64,000 bases of DNA, from the NCBI RefSeq assembly GCF_007991755.1, contig NZ_BJYY01000012.1:1-64000 (forward strand). The letters run 5' to 3'. A program made the translations under genes and the position numbers. This DNA is from Cellulomonas aerilata (GTDB taxonomy: Bacteria > Actinomycetota > Actinomycetes > Actinomycetales > Cellulomonadaceae). Of this stretch, positions 10,756 to 18,769 are shown in pieces. Numbering within the stretch: the first letter of the stretch is position 1; each line of letters opens with the position of its first letter. The notes beneath the pieces are model-generated. The model saw nothing but the letters and a program-made list of their open reading frames with translations, did no database searches and was not told the origin of the DNA.

Positions 10756-12748
10756 CCGGCACCGTACCCCGCACGGAGTCCTCCAGGCCGGTCTGCCCCT
10801 CGGAGGAGGCCAGCTGCCAGGGCACCGACGCCACGACCACGCCCGGGGTGAACAGCAGGCGGCCCTTGAGCCGCAGGGCGCTCTGGTTGTGCAGCAGCTG
10901 CTCCCACCAGTGCCCGACGACGTACTCGGGGATGTAGACGACCACGAGGTCGCGCGGGCTCTCGCGCCGCACCGAGCGGACGTAGGTGAGGATCGGGCGG
11001 GTGATCTCCCGGAACGGCGAGTCCAGCACCCGCAGCGGGACCGGCAGGTCCATGGCGTCCCACTGGGCACGCAGCCGGGCGACGTCGTCGTGGTCCACCC
11101 CCACGGTGACCGCCTCGAGCAGCTGGGGACGCGAGGCCCGCGCGTAGGCGATCGCCCGCATGGTCGGCTTGTGCAGGTGCGAGATCAGGACGATCGCGTG
11201 CACCCGGCTGGGCAGGGCCCGCGCCGACGTCGGGTCGTCCCCGAGGGCGAGCTCCTCGCGCACGAGGTCGTAGTGCTTGCGGATGCCCTTCATCAGCGCG
11301 AACACCGCGCCCATGGCGAGGATGGCGATCCACGCGCCGAGTGCGAACTTGGTGACGAGGACGATGACCAGCACGACCCCGGTCATGGCGAACCCGACCG
11401 CGTTGATCGCCCGCGAGCGCAGCATCCGCTTGCGCCCCGCCGGGTCGGGCTCGGTGCGCAGCTCGCGCGTCCAGTGCCGGATCATCCCCAGCTGGCTGAG
11501 CGTGAACGAGACGAAGACCCCGACGATGTACAGCTGGATCAGGCGGGTGACCTCGGCGTCGAACGCCCAGATGAGCGCGATCGCCGCCAGCGCGAGGGTG
11601 ATGATCCCGTTGGAGAACGCGAGCCGGTCGCCGCGGGTGTGCAGCTGGCGCGGCAGGAAGCCGTCCTTCGCCAGGATCGACCCGAGCACGGGGAAGCCGT
11701 TGAACGCGGTGTTGGCAGCCAGGATGAGGATGAGCCCGGTGACGACGGCGATCGCGACGAAGACGACGGGATACCCGGCGAACACGGTCTCGGCGAGCTG
11801 GCTGATCACCGGGTGCTGCACGTAGTCCTCGCCCACCGGGACGCCGTCGCGCAGCAGCTGGGACGCCGGGTCCTCGACGTAGTGCACGCCCGTCGCCCGG
11901 GCCAGCACGAGGATCGACAGGATGAAGGTGATCGAGATGACCCCGAGCAGCGCGAGCGTGGTCGCCGCGTTGCGGGACTTCGGCTTCTGGAACGCCGGCA
12001 CGCCGTTGCTGATCGCCTCGACCCCCGTGAGCGCCGCCGACCCGGACGCGAACGCCCGCAGGATGAGGAACGCGCCGGCCAGCCCGGTCAGGCCCTGGTC
12101 GAAGCCGGACGTCGGCACGATCTCCAGCGCCGAGCTCTCCGCCCGGGGCAGGTCCCCGGCGAGGTACCGGATCAGGCCGACGACGGCGACCGACCCCACG
12201 CCGAGCATGTACAGGTAGACCGGGATCGCGAACGCGGCGCCCGACTCGCGCACCCCGCGCAGGTTCGCCAGGGTCAGCAGCGCGACGACGACGACCGCGA
12301 ACAGCGTCTCGTGCCCGCGCAGCCCCGGGACCGCCGAGGCCGCGTACTGCGCGCCCGCCGACACCGAGACCGCGACCGTGAGCACGTAGTCGACGAGCAG
12401 GGCGCTGGCGACCGTGACGCCCGCCGTCCGGCCGAGGTTCACGGTGGCGACCTCGTAGTCCCCGCCGCCGGACGGGTAGGCGTGGACGTTCTGCCGGTAC
12501 GACGCGATCACGGTGAGCATCACCGCGACGACGGCCAGGCCCACCCACGGGGAGATGACCGTCGCGGTGAGGCCGGCCAGCGCGAGGGTCAGCAGGATCT
12601 CGTCCGGCGCGTAGGCCACCGAGGACAGCGCGTCGGAGGCGAACACCGGCAGCGCGATCCGCTTGGGCAGCAGGGTGTGCCCCAGTCGGTCGCTGCGGAC
12701 GGGCTTGCCGAGCAGGAGCCGCTTGGCGGCATCCGCGATGTCAGACAC
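10745..12748 (-). CDS. KimA-like APC-superfamily K+ importer
   Basis: A 667-residue, 12-helix permease with a cytosolic C-terminal domain after about residue 530. It matches Bacillus KimA (YdaO) closely by eye: SDALSSVAY at 38-46 (D39 and Y46 correspond to the K+/H+ residues D36 and Y43), SYRQ...AYPSGGGDY, LLVDYILT-type helix 3, ALTGVEAISNGVPAF and LILAANTAFNGFP. K+:H+ symport is therefore the best guess, although such genes are usually annotated as amino-acid permeases. The divergent CeoB/CeoC RCK proteins fit a potassium role. The start is GTG at 12748, 8 nt after the -10 TAGCAT. The stop overlaps the methyltransferase start. Confidence 0.82.
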   Translation of the reverse strand: MSDIADAAKRLLLGKPVRSDRLGHTLLPKRIALPVFASDALSSVAYAPDEILLTLALAGLTATVISPWVGLAVVAVMLTVIASYRQNVHAYPSGGGDYEVATVNLGRTAGVTVASALLVDYVLTVAVSVSAGAQYAASAVPGLRGHETLFAVVVVALLTLANLRGVRESGAAFAIPVYLYMLGVGSVAVVGLIRYLAGDLPRAESSALEIVPTSGFDQGLTGLAGAFLILRAFASGSAALTGVEAISNGVPAFQKPKSRNAATTLALLGVISITFILSILVLARATGVHYVEDPASQLLRDGVPVGEDYVQHPVISQLAETVFAGYPVVFVAIAVVTGLILILAANTAFNGFPVLGSILAKDGFLPRQLHTRGDRLAFSNGIITLALAAIALIWAFDAEVTRLIQLYIVGVFVSFTLSQLGMIRHWTRELRTEPDPAGRKRMLRSRAINAVGFAMTGVVLVIVLVTKFALGAWIAILAMGAVFALMKGIRKHYDLVREELALGDDPTSARALPSRVHAIVLISHLHKPTMRAIAYARASRPQLLEAVTVGVDHDDVARLRAQWDAMDLPVPLRVLDSPFREITRPILTYVRSVRRESPRDLVVVYIPEYVVGHWWEQLLHNQSALRLKGRLLFTPGVVVASVPWQLASSEGQTGLEDSVRGTVPGGY

Positions 12749-12756
12749 GAGGCACC

Positions 12757-12762
12757 ATGCTA
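12757..12762 (-). promoter_or_regulatory. -10 element for the leaderless KimA-like gene
   Basis: TAGCAT on the minus strand, 8 nt before GTG 12748; no Shine-Dalgarno sequence is present. Confidence 0.55.
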
Positions 12763-12804
12763 GGCAGTCCGCAGCGGTGCGGGAGCGGCGCAGCGGCGAG
12801 GAGG

Positions 12805-12810
12805 TAGCGT
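12805..12810 (+). promoter_or_regulatory. -10 element for ceoB
   Basis: TAGCGT, 8 nt before GTG 12819. A GAGGAGG at 12798-12804 lies too far (14 nt) to be a good ribosome binding site. Confidence 0.5.
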
Positions 12811-12818
12811 TCACGGCT

Positions 12819-13481
12819 GTGCACTTCGTCATCATGGGCTGCGGCCGGGTGGGCGCCACGCTCGCCGTGTCGCTCGAGGGGAGCGGCCACTCGGTCGCCG
12901 TGATCGACCAGAACCCCGACGCCTTCCGCCGGCTGGACGCGGACTTCTCCGGCAAGAAGGTGACCGGCCTGGGCTTCGACCGGGACACCCTCGGCCAGGC
13001 GGGCATCGAGGACGCCTACGCGTTCGCGGCGGTGTCCGACGGGGACAACTCGAACATCCTCGCCGCGCGCGTCGTGCGGGAGACCTTCGGGGTCGCCAAC
13101 GTGGTCGCCCGCATCTACGACCCGCACCGCGCCGAGATCTACCAGCGCCTGGGGATCCCGACCGTCGCCACGGTGCGCTGGACCGCCGACCAGGTGCTGC
13201 GGCGCATGCTGCCCATGGGCGCGACCGACGAGTACCGCGACGCCTCCGGGCAGATCCGTCTCGTGCAGGCGGACGTGCACCCGGGCTGGGTCGGCCGCCC
13301 GCTGCGCGCGCTGGAGACCGCCAGCGGAGCCCGCGTGGCCTACCTGCAGCGCTACGGCGACGGCGTGCTGCCCTCACCGGACGGCGTGCTGCAGGAGAAC
13401 GACGTCCTGCACGTGCTCGTCCGCGCCGCCGACACCGCGACGGTCGAGCGGATCCTCACCCGGGCCCCGGAGGTCTCCTGA
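12819..13481 (+). CDS. ceoB: RCK/TrkA-family potassium regulatory protein CeoB
   Basis: A 220-residue cytosolic protein: a Rossmann RCK-N domain (1-125) with MGCGRVG nucleotide-binding motif at 6-12, then a TrkA-C domain (about 140-217). TrkA-type proteins bind NAD(H) or ATP and gate K+ transporters. It overlaps ceoC by 1 nt (TGATG), so the pair is co-translated. It is divergent from the KimA-like importer across only 70 bp, and the same arrangement occurs at M. tuberculosis Rv2690c-Rv2692. No Trk/Ktr channel subunit is in the window, so the partner is plausibly the KimA-like protein or an unlinked TrkH (inference). Confidence 0.92.
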   Translation: MHFVIMGCGRVGATLAVSLEGSGHSVAVIDQNPDAFRRLDADFSGKKVTGLGFDRDTLGQAGIEDAYAFAAVSDGDNSNILAARVVRETFGVANVVARIYDPHRAEIYQRLGIPTVATVRWTADQVLRRMLPMGATDEYRDASGQIRLVQADVHPGWVGRPLRALETASGARVAYLQRYGDGVLPSPDGVLQENDVLHVLVRAADTATVERILTRAPEVS

Positions 13482-14155
13482 TGCGCGTCGTCATCGCCGG
13501 TGCCGGCTCCGTCGGCCGGTCGATCGCCCGCGAGCTGCTGGGGCACGGCCACGAGGTCACGATCATCGACCGTCAGCCGAGCGCCATGCGCGTGGCCCAG
13601 GTGGCCGACGCCGAGTGGCTGCTGGCCGACGCCTGCGAGCTGCCCACCCTCACCGAGGCGAAGGTGGACGAGTGCGACGTGGTGGTCGCGGCCACCGGGG
13701 ACGACAAGGCGAACCTCGTCATCTCGCTGCTCTCCAAGACCGAGTACGGCGTGCCGCGCACGGTGGCCCGGGTCAACAACCCCAAGAACGAGTGGATGTT
13801 CGACGAGGCGTGGGGCGTCGACGTCGCCGTCTCCACCCCGCGGATCATGACCGCGATGGTCGAGGAGGCCGTCGCCGTCGGCGACCTCGTGCGGATCTTC
13901 ACGTTCCACCAGTCCGGCGCGGACATCCTCGAGCTCACCCTGCCGGTGGGGTCCCCGCTCGCGGGGGCCCGGGTCGGTCAGGTCGAGTGGCCGCAGGACA
14001 CCGTGCTGGCCTGCATCGTGCGGGGGGACCAGCCGATCGCCCCCAGCGCGGACGACACGCTCGAGGAGCGCGACGAGCTCATGTTCGTCACGGGGCGGCT
14101 GGCGGACGAGACGGAGCTGGAGAAGATCCTGGGGTCCGGACCAGCAACCAGGTGA
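13481..14155 (+). CDS. ceoC: RCK/TrkA-family potassium regulatory protein CeoC
   Basis: A 224-residue partner of CeoB with RCK-N (GAGSVGRSIA near residue 5) and TrkA-C domains. ATG overlaps the ceoB stop by 1 nt. The two probably form a hetero-octameric gating ring, as for other TrkA-type pairs (family knowledge plus inference). The last 68 nt of the gene overlap the 3' end of the opposing DUF3159 gene. Confidence 0.92.
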   Translation: MRVVIAGAGSVGRSIARELLGHGHEVTIIDRQPSAMRVAQVADAEWLLADACELPTLTEAKVDECDVVVAATGDDKANLVISLLSKTEYGVPRTVARVNNPKNEWMFDEAWGVDVAVSTPRIMTAMVEEAVAVGDLVRIFTFHQSGADILELTLPVGSPLAGARVGQVEWPQDTVLACIVRGDQPIAPSADDTLEERDELMFVTGRLADETELEKILGSGPATR

Positions 14156-14903
14156 CCCACAGGGTCAGGGCCCACAGCGGCACACCCATCACCAGGCGGG
14201 CCGTGCCGAGCCAGCCGACGGAGGCACCGAGGTAGAGCGGCACCTGGACCAGCAGCCGCAGGGCGAACATCGCGACCCACACCCAGGTCGCCCAGGTGTA
14301 GCGGCGGCGCTGGACGCGGTCGCGTCGCCACGCGGTGCCCTCTCCGCGCAGCATGCCGACCACGAGCCCCACCAGCGGCCAGCCGACGACGACGGACACC
14401 AGGCACGCGACGCCGTAGGCGACGTTCGTCAGCAGCCCGTAGGCGAAGTAGTCCTGCGCGTCCCCGGACCGCCACGCCCAGAACACGCCGATGCCGACGC
14501 CGACCACACCGGCCAGGGCCTGCGTGACCGGCGTGCGCTGGACGAGCCGGGCGACGACGGCGGCCAGCGTGACGGCGACCGCCGCGATCAGCGCCGGGGT
14601 CAGCGCGGACGTGGCCACGTACACCGCGACGAACACCACCCCGGGCGCGACCGACTCGACCATGCCGCGCACGCCGCCGACCGCGTCGGCGACGGAGAAG
14701 TCGTCGCCGAGCAGCGACCCGACGCCGCGCGTCGTCGCGACCGGCACAGGGACCGGCGTCTGGACCGGCGAGGTGCCTGGCGTGGAACCCGGCGTGGTGC
14801 CCGGTGCGGGCGCCGCGTCCGGGGTGGTCCCCGGGAGGGTGCCCCGCGCGGGACGCCCGTCCGCCGCGGGCTCGCTCAGCGGACCCTCCACGCGCTCACT
14901 CAC
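14088..14903 (-). CDS. DUF3159 integral membrane protein
   Basis: A 271-residue protein. A long Pro/Thr-rich cytosolic N-terminus (about 1-60) with PGTTPG-type repeats precedes several hydrophobic helices (from SVAPGVVFVAVYVATSAL onward) and a basic loop RRDRVQRRRYTW. The family (Rv2693c-like) has no known function. The GTG start overlaps the stop of the upstream OB-fold gene by 8 nt, so the two are coupled. The 3' end runs 68 nt into ceoC on the other strand; the extra residues are a Pro/Ser/Ala tail. Confidence 0.85.
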   Translation of the reverse strand: MSERVEGPLSEPAADGRPARGTLPGTTPDAAPAPGTTPGSTPGTSPVQTPVPVPVATTRGVGSLLGDDFSVADAVGGVRGMVESVAPGVVFVAVYVATSALTPALIAAVAVTLAAVVARLVQRTPVTQALAGVVGVGIGVFWAWRSGDAQDYFAYGLLTNVAYGVACLVSVVVGWPLVGLVVGMLRGEGTAWRRDRVQRRRYTWATWVWVAMFALRLLVQVPLYLGASVGWLGTARLVMGVPLWALTLWVTWLLVRTPGSSPAPSRPPAAP

Positions 14904-15270
14904 CCGGTCGGGGAAGCAGCTCGTAGCGCGGGTTGTACAGCGTGCGGCGGCCGTCGACGCCGCAGACCAGGCCCTCGAAGGAGCCACGCCGTCCCGGCTC
15001 GATCCCGCTGATCTCCCGGCGGCCCAGCCACACGACGTCCAGGGACCCCGTGCCGTCGTAGACCTCGGCCTCCAGGGCCGGGACCCCCTGGCGAGGGCGC
15101 AGCGTCACGGACCGGATGACGCCGTGCACGGTCGCGCGGCGCCGCTCCGGCAGGTCCGACACCGGGGTGCAGCCGTAGCGGATCGCCTCGGTCCGCTCCT
15201 CGTCAGCCTCGAGCTCCTCCTGCGAGGCGAACGCACGGTGCAGTGCGCCCTTCACGTCCAGCTTGCTCAT
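14896..15270 (-). CDS. OB-fold nucleic acid-binding domain protein
   Basis: A 124-residue soluble protein. The C-terminal 75 residues (RRATVHGVIRSVTLRPRQG onward) are a predicted five-strand OB fold like that of RecG or Rv2694c; the N-terminal 45 residues are acidic and helical (EELEADEERTEAIRYG). It may bind single-stranded nucleic acid, but no direct role is established. It sits between DUF3710 (12-nt gap) and DUF3159 (8-nt overlap), a conserved actinobacterial order that suggests one operon. Confidence 0.85.
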   Translation of the reverse strand: MSKLDVKGALHRAFASQEELEADEERTEAIRYGCTPVSDLPERRRATVHGVIRSVTLRPRQGVPALEAEVYDGTGSLDVVWLGRREISGIEPGRRGSFEGLVCGVDGRRTLYNPRYELLPRPGE

Positions 15271-15282
15271 GACCCATCGTCC

Positions 15283-16086
15283 CTATCGGATCTCGGTGAT
15301 CTCGGGGCCCCGTGTGAGGGGGTCGAAGTCGGGTGCGGCCGGGGCGGCCGCGGGCGCCGGGGCGGGGGGCCTCATCTGGCCCGGCAGGCGCAGCGCGAGC
15401 AGGTCGCGGGGCGCCCGGGCCTCGGTGCCGCGGACCACGACGATGTCGGCGAACAGCGTCTCCAGGGTGGTCGCCTGCGCCGGGTCCACGGCCGCGGCGC
15501 CCGTCAGCACCCCACGCAGGAACCAGCGGGGACCGTCGTGGCCGATGAAGCGTGCCGGGCGGTGCCCGGTGCGTCCCTCGGGGGTGCGCACGGGCAGCCG
15601 GGCGAGCAGCTCGCGCCCGAACGGCCCGGGCACCTCGTCGACCGCGCCGCCCTGCTTGGTCACGGACTCCGCGATCTCGCCGCGGATCTCGTCCCAGATG
15701 CCGTCGGTGCGCGGGGCGGCGAACGCCTGCACCTGCAGCGCCGAGCCGGCCAGGCTGACGCCCACGCCGGTCACCTGGTTGCTCGACTTGTCGATCTCCA
15801 TGCGCAGCTCCATGCCGGGCACGCCGGGCAGCCAGATGGCGCCCAGGTCGACCCGCCGCCCGAGCCCGTCGACCTCCGACACGTCCCAGGGCCCGCCCGG
15901 GGCGGGGCGGGGCGGCGTCGTCCCGGCGACGTCGGCCTCGTCGCCCGTCACGGCGTCGTCGGCGGTCGCCGCGTCGTCACCGGCCGGCTCGACCGGGGCG
16001 ACGGCGTCGTCAGCGGGGGTGACCGCGGCGGCGCCCGTCACCTCGTCCGTGTCGCGGACGTTCCCGCCACGTCGGAACAGACCCAC
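15283..16086 (-). CDS. DUF3710 protein
   Basis: A 267-residue soluble protein (Rv2696c-like). Residues 1-60 are acidic and low-complexity; the conserved part begins at GPWDVSEVDGLGRRVDLG and includes PEGRTGHRPARFIGHDGPRWFLRG and a C-terminal VVRGTEARAPRDLL. The family is conserved next to dut but its function is unknown. The GTG start has AAGGAG just upstream. It is the first gene of the run DUF3710 - OB fold - DUF3159. Confidence 0.87.
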   Translation of the reverse strand: MGLFRRGGNVRDTDEVTGAAAVTPADDAVAPVEPAGDDAATADDAVTGDEADVAGTTPPRPAPGGPWDVSEVDGLGRRVDLGAIWLPGVPGMELRMEIDKSSNQVTGVGVSLAGSALQVQAFAAPRTDGIWDEIRGEIAESVTKQGGAVDEVPGPFGRELLARLPVRTPEGRTGHRPARFIGHDGPRWFLRGVLTGAAAVDPAQATTLETLFADIVVVRGTEARAPRDLLALRLPGQMRPPAPAPAAAPAAPDFDPLTRGPEITEIR

Positions 16087-16188
16087 GGGTGCTCTCCTTC
16101 AGCTCGCACGGACCCGCGGACCGCCCGGGACGGGCACGCCTGCGCAGGTACCGCCATGTCGACACTAATCGCCCTCCGGTGGAGCGTC

Positions 16189-16656
16189 CTACCCGCCCAC
16201 CGCATTCCACCCACCGCTGGACCCGAAGCCACCCTCACCGCGGTGCGAGCCGGGCAGCCGCTCGGCACGCAGGAACCGCGCACGCTCCACCCGCTGGACG
16301 ACCAGCTGGGCGATGCGGTCCCCGCGTCGCAGGCTGATCGGCTCGTGCGCGTCGGTGTTGAGGAGCGTGACCTGGATCTCGCCGCGGTAGCCGGCGTCCA
16401 CGGTGCCTGGTGCGTTGACGACGGTCAGCCCGTGCCGGCTCGCCAGCCCCGAGCGGGGGTGGACGAAGGCTGCGTAGCCGTCCGGCAAGGCGATCGCGAC
16501 CCCGGTCGGGACCGTGGCGCGGCCCTGCGGCGGCAGCACCACGTCCACCCGGCTGACCAGGTCGGCGCCGGCGTCGCCCGGATGGGCGTACGAGGGCTCG
16601 GGGAGCTCGTCGTCGAGCATGACCAGGAGGACCTCGAGCGGGGCGTCGGGTGGCAC
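16189..16656 (-). CDS. dut: Deoxyuridine 5'-triphosphate nucleotidohydrolase
   Basis: A 155-residue trimeric dUTPase, hydrolysing dUTP to dUMP and PPi to keep uracil out of DNA and feed thymidylate synthesis. All five motifs are present: GDAGADL (27-33), PRSGLA (67-72), [13 protein letters not shown] (81-93), RGDRIAQLV (111-119) and the C-terminal [10 protein letters not shown]. The GTG at 16656 is chosen because TACAGT lies 8 nt upstream (leaderless pattern). It is divergent from the DUF3093 gene, with a four-copy 19-20 bp repeat between. Confidence 0.96.
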   Translation of the reverse strand: MPPDAPLEVLLVMLDDELPEPSYAHPGDAGADLVSRVDVVLPPQGRATVPTGVAIALPDGYAAFVHPRSGLASRHGLTVVNAPGTVDAGYRGEIQVTLLNTDAHEPISLRRGDRIAQLVVQRVERARFLRAERLPGSHRGEGGFGSSGGWNAVGG

Positions 16657-16664
16657 GACGCAGC

Positions 16665-16670
16665 ACTGTA
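16665..16670 (-). promoter_or_regulatory. -10 element for leaderless dut
   Basis: TACAGT on the minus strand, 8 nt before GTG 16656. Confidence 0.55.
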
Positions 16671-16703
16671 GTCCGCACCGTCCGGACGGCGGCACGACGC
16701 GGC

Positions 16704-16781
16704 GGGGCACCCGCACGTCCGTCGGGGCTGCGGCACGTCCGTCGGGCACCGTCACGTCCGTCGGGCACCGGCACATCCGTC
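16704..16781. repeat. Four-copy 19-20 bp direct repeat in the dut/DUF3093 intergenic region
   Basis: Copies start at 16704, 16724, 16744 and 16763. Each ends in CACGTCCGTC (CACATCCGTC in the last) after a GGGCACC-like half. A spacing close to two DNA helix turns would put all copies on one face. The array fills most of the gap between the divergent dut and DUF3093 promoters, so it may be a cooperative regulator site. Confidence 0.75.
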
Positions 16782-16806
16782 CGCGAGCACCTGGGATGCT
16801 GGGGTC

Positions 16807-17295
16807 ATGGTCGACAGCACCCGCACCTCCGTGCCCGCCGCCTACGCCGAGCGCCTGTGGTTCGGGCCGACGGGCTGGCTGTGCGTGGTGGGTCTCGCCC
16901 TCGTCGCCGCGATCTCGCTGTACCCCGTGGGCCGGACGGCGGCCGTGGTGGCGGGGGTGCTCGCCCTCGCGGTCGGGCTCGCGGCGGCGTCCGCGGCCGC
17001 GACCCGCGTCCGGGTGGCCGGCGGCGAGCTCGTCGCGGGGGCGGCGCACATCCCGCTGGACCTCCTCGGCGACCCGGTCGCTCTGGACGCCGCCGCGACG
17101 CGCGCCGAGCTGGGCCCGCGGCTGGACGCCCGCGCCCACCTGTGCCTGCGGGCCTGGGCCCGCACCGCGGTCCGGGTTCCCGTCCTGGACCCGGCCGACC
17201 CGACCCCGTACTGGGTGGTGTCGACCCGCCACCCCGACCGGCTGGCCGCCGCACTGGTGGCGGGACGACGACGGCCGGCCGCGCAGGACGGGTAG
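16807..17295 (+). CDS. DUF3093 membrane protein
   Basis: A 162-residue protein with two adjacent membrane helices near residues 20-65 ([16 protein letters not shown] and [16 protein letters not shown]), followed by a soluble domain. The conserved core includes [12 protein letters not shown] and the end motif [16 protein letters not shown], as in Rv2698. The function is unknown. The gene is divergent from dut and convergent with DUF4193. No clear RBS precedes the ATG. Confidence 0.85.
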   Translation: MVDSTRTSVPAAYAERLWFGPTGWLCVVGLALVAAISLYPVGRTAAVVAGVLALAVGLAAASAAATRVRVAGGELVAGAAHIPLDLLGDPVALDAAATRAELGPRLDARAHLCLRAWARTAVRVPVLDPADPTPYWVVSTRHPDRLAAALVAGRRRPAAQDG

Positions 17296-17329
17296 TCCCG
17301 CGCGACCGGCCGTCACGCTGCGGTGGCGT

Positions 17330-17361
17330 CGTGGTGCCCGGCGCTCGTGGTGCCCGGCGCT
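17330..17361. repeat. Exact 16-bp tandem duplication
   Basis: CGTGGTGCCCGGCGCT occurs twice without a gap (17330-17345 and 17346-17361) in the 108-bp space between the convergent DUF3093 and DUF4193 genes. It looks like recent slippage; no function is apparent. Confidence 0.85.
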
Positions 17362-17403
17362 GTTGCGTCCTGCCCGGTGCTCAGCCCCGCGGGGCGAGCA
17401 GGG

Positions 17404-17703
17404 TCAGGCGGCGCACTCGGTGCAGACCGGCTGACCGTTCTTCTCGAAGGCCAGCTGGCTGCGGTGGTGGACCAGGAAGCAGCTCGAGCACGTGAACTCG
17501 TCTGCCTGACGGGGAAGGACGCGGACGGACAGCTCCTCGCCCGAGAGGTCGGCTCCCGGGAGCTCGAACCCTTCGGCGGCTTCGGTCTCGTCCTCGTCCA
17601 CGACCCCCGAGCTCTTGTCAGAGCGGCGCGCCTTGAGCTCCTCCAGGGAGTCCTCGCTGAGGTCCTCCTCGGTCTTGCGCGGGGCGTCGTAGTCGGTTGC
17701 CAT
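17404..17703 (-). CDS. DUF4193 zinc-ribbon protein
   Basis: A 99-residue acidic protein. The C-terminus holds a CSSC...CTEC zinc ribbon separated by about 21 residues; the N-terminal half is charged and likely disordered. It belongs to the actinobacterial DUF4193 family (Rv2699c-like). Family members are short and abundant, and a transcription-related role is often suspected but not shown. I use ATG 17703 (MATDYDAPRK, the usual family N-terminus) rather than the GTG four codons upstream. Confidence 0.88.
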   Translation of the reverse strand: MATDYDAPRKTEEDLSEDSLEELKARRSDKSSGVVDEDETEAAEGFELPGADLSGEELSVRVLPRQADEFTCSSCFLVHHRSQLAFEKNGQPVCTECAA

Positions 17704-17899
17704 CTGTGCGGTCACACTCCGTGTCGGTTCGTTCGTGCGTGATGAGGTACGGACTCAATGCATGGGCGCACCGGTTTGTTCCCCCCTGGGCGCTGCGGAT
17801 TGTGCCGCATTTTCCGCGCGGCCGCACGGACTGCTGCGCAGGGCGTCGATCGTGGAGGCCGACCCCTCGCGCGCAGGTCGCCGCGGTCGCCGGAGGTCC

Positions 17900-18769
17900 T
17901 CAGGCGCCGGACGCCGCGCCGTGCTCCTCGAGGAACGCGACGAGCTGCTCGACGCTCCCGGTGGGGCCGGCGACGGTCATCGCCTCACCGGCGGGGGCCC
18001 CGTGCAGTCCGGTGACCACGGCGCCCGCCTCGGCGGCGACGAGGGCGCCCGCAGCGACGTCCCAGGGCTTGAGCCCGCGCTCGTAGTACAGGTCCAGGGT
18101 GCCGGTCGCGACCGAGCACAGGTCCAGCGCCGCGGACCCGATGCGACGGATGTCCCGGATGAGCGGCAGCAGCTCGGCGACGAGCCGGCCCTGCTCGGCC
18201 CGCCGCGGGTTGGTGTAGGCGAACCCGGTCCCGACGAGGGACTGCGCCAGCGGCCGGGCCGCCGCCACGTGCAGCGGGCGGCCGTCCACGAACGCACCCT
18301 GTCCCCGTCCGGCCGTCCAGGTGCGCCCCTCGGGCACCGAGTGCACCGCTCCGGCGACGGCCGTCCACTCCTCCGGCACCCGCCCCCCGGCCACCACCGC
18401 GACCGAGACCGCGTACGCCGGGATGCCGTAGAGGTAGTTCACCGTGCCGTCGATCGGGTCCAGCACCCACGTCAGGCCGGACGTGCCGCCGGAGTGGCCC
18501 TCCTCCTCGCCGAGGATCGCGTCGTCGGGACGGTGCCGGGCGATCAGGGAGCGCAGCAGCGCCTCGGCCGCGAGGTCGCGCTCGGTGACGACGTCGACGG
18601 GGCTCGACTTGGTCGCGGCGACGTCGACCCGGTCCGGCCGGCCCTCGCGCACGAGCTGCCCCGCGGCGCGGGCCAGGAATGCGGCGAGGTCGACCAGGGC
18701 GGCCGTGGCCGCCGCGTCGGGCAGGCCCGCGGTCGTGTCGGGCGAGAGGTCGGGCGTCGGGGAGGTCAC
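17900..18769 (-). CDS. suhB: Inositol monophosphatase family protein
   Basis: A 289-residue Mg-dependent phosphatase. Metal-binding motifs are GEEEG, DPIDGTVNYLYG and, near the C-terminus, LKPWDVAAGALVAAEAG. In actinobacteria it supplies myo-inositol for phosphatidylinositol and mycothiol; related members act on other sugar phosphates. The GTG start overlaps the stop of the upstream TRIC gene by 4 nt (GTGA), so the two are co-translated. Synteny agrees with Rv2701c (suhB). Confidence 0.92.
   Translation of the reverse strand: MTSPTPDLSPDTTAGLPDAAATAALVDLAAFLARAAGQLVREGRPDRVDVAATKSSPVDVVTERDLAAEALLRSLIARHRPDDAILGEEEGHSGGTSGLTWVLDPIDGTVNYLYGIPAYAVSVAVVAGGRVPEEWTAVAGAVHSVPEGRTWTAGRGQGAFVDGRPLHVAAARPLAQSLVGTGFAYTNPRRAEQGRLVAELLPLIRDIRRIGSAALDLCSVATGTLDLYYERGLKPWDVAAGALVAAEAGAVVTGLHGAPAGEAMTVAGPTGSVEQLVAFLEEHGAASGA

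Noticed and set aside
10756-11070. 105-residue N-terminal extension of the RNA methyltransferase
   Set aside because: It is antiparallel-frame sequence inside the KimA-like gene, rich in Ser/Arg/Cys, with no family similarity.
16657-17316. N-terminal extension of dut to 375 codons
   Set aside because: The extension crosses the divergent DUF3093 gene and the repeat; dUTPases are about 150 residues and start near 16656.
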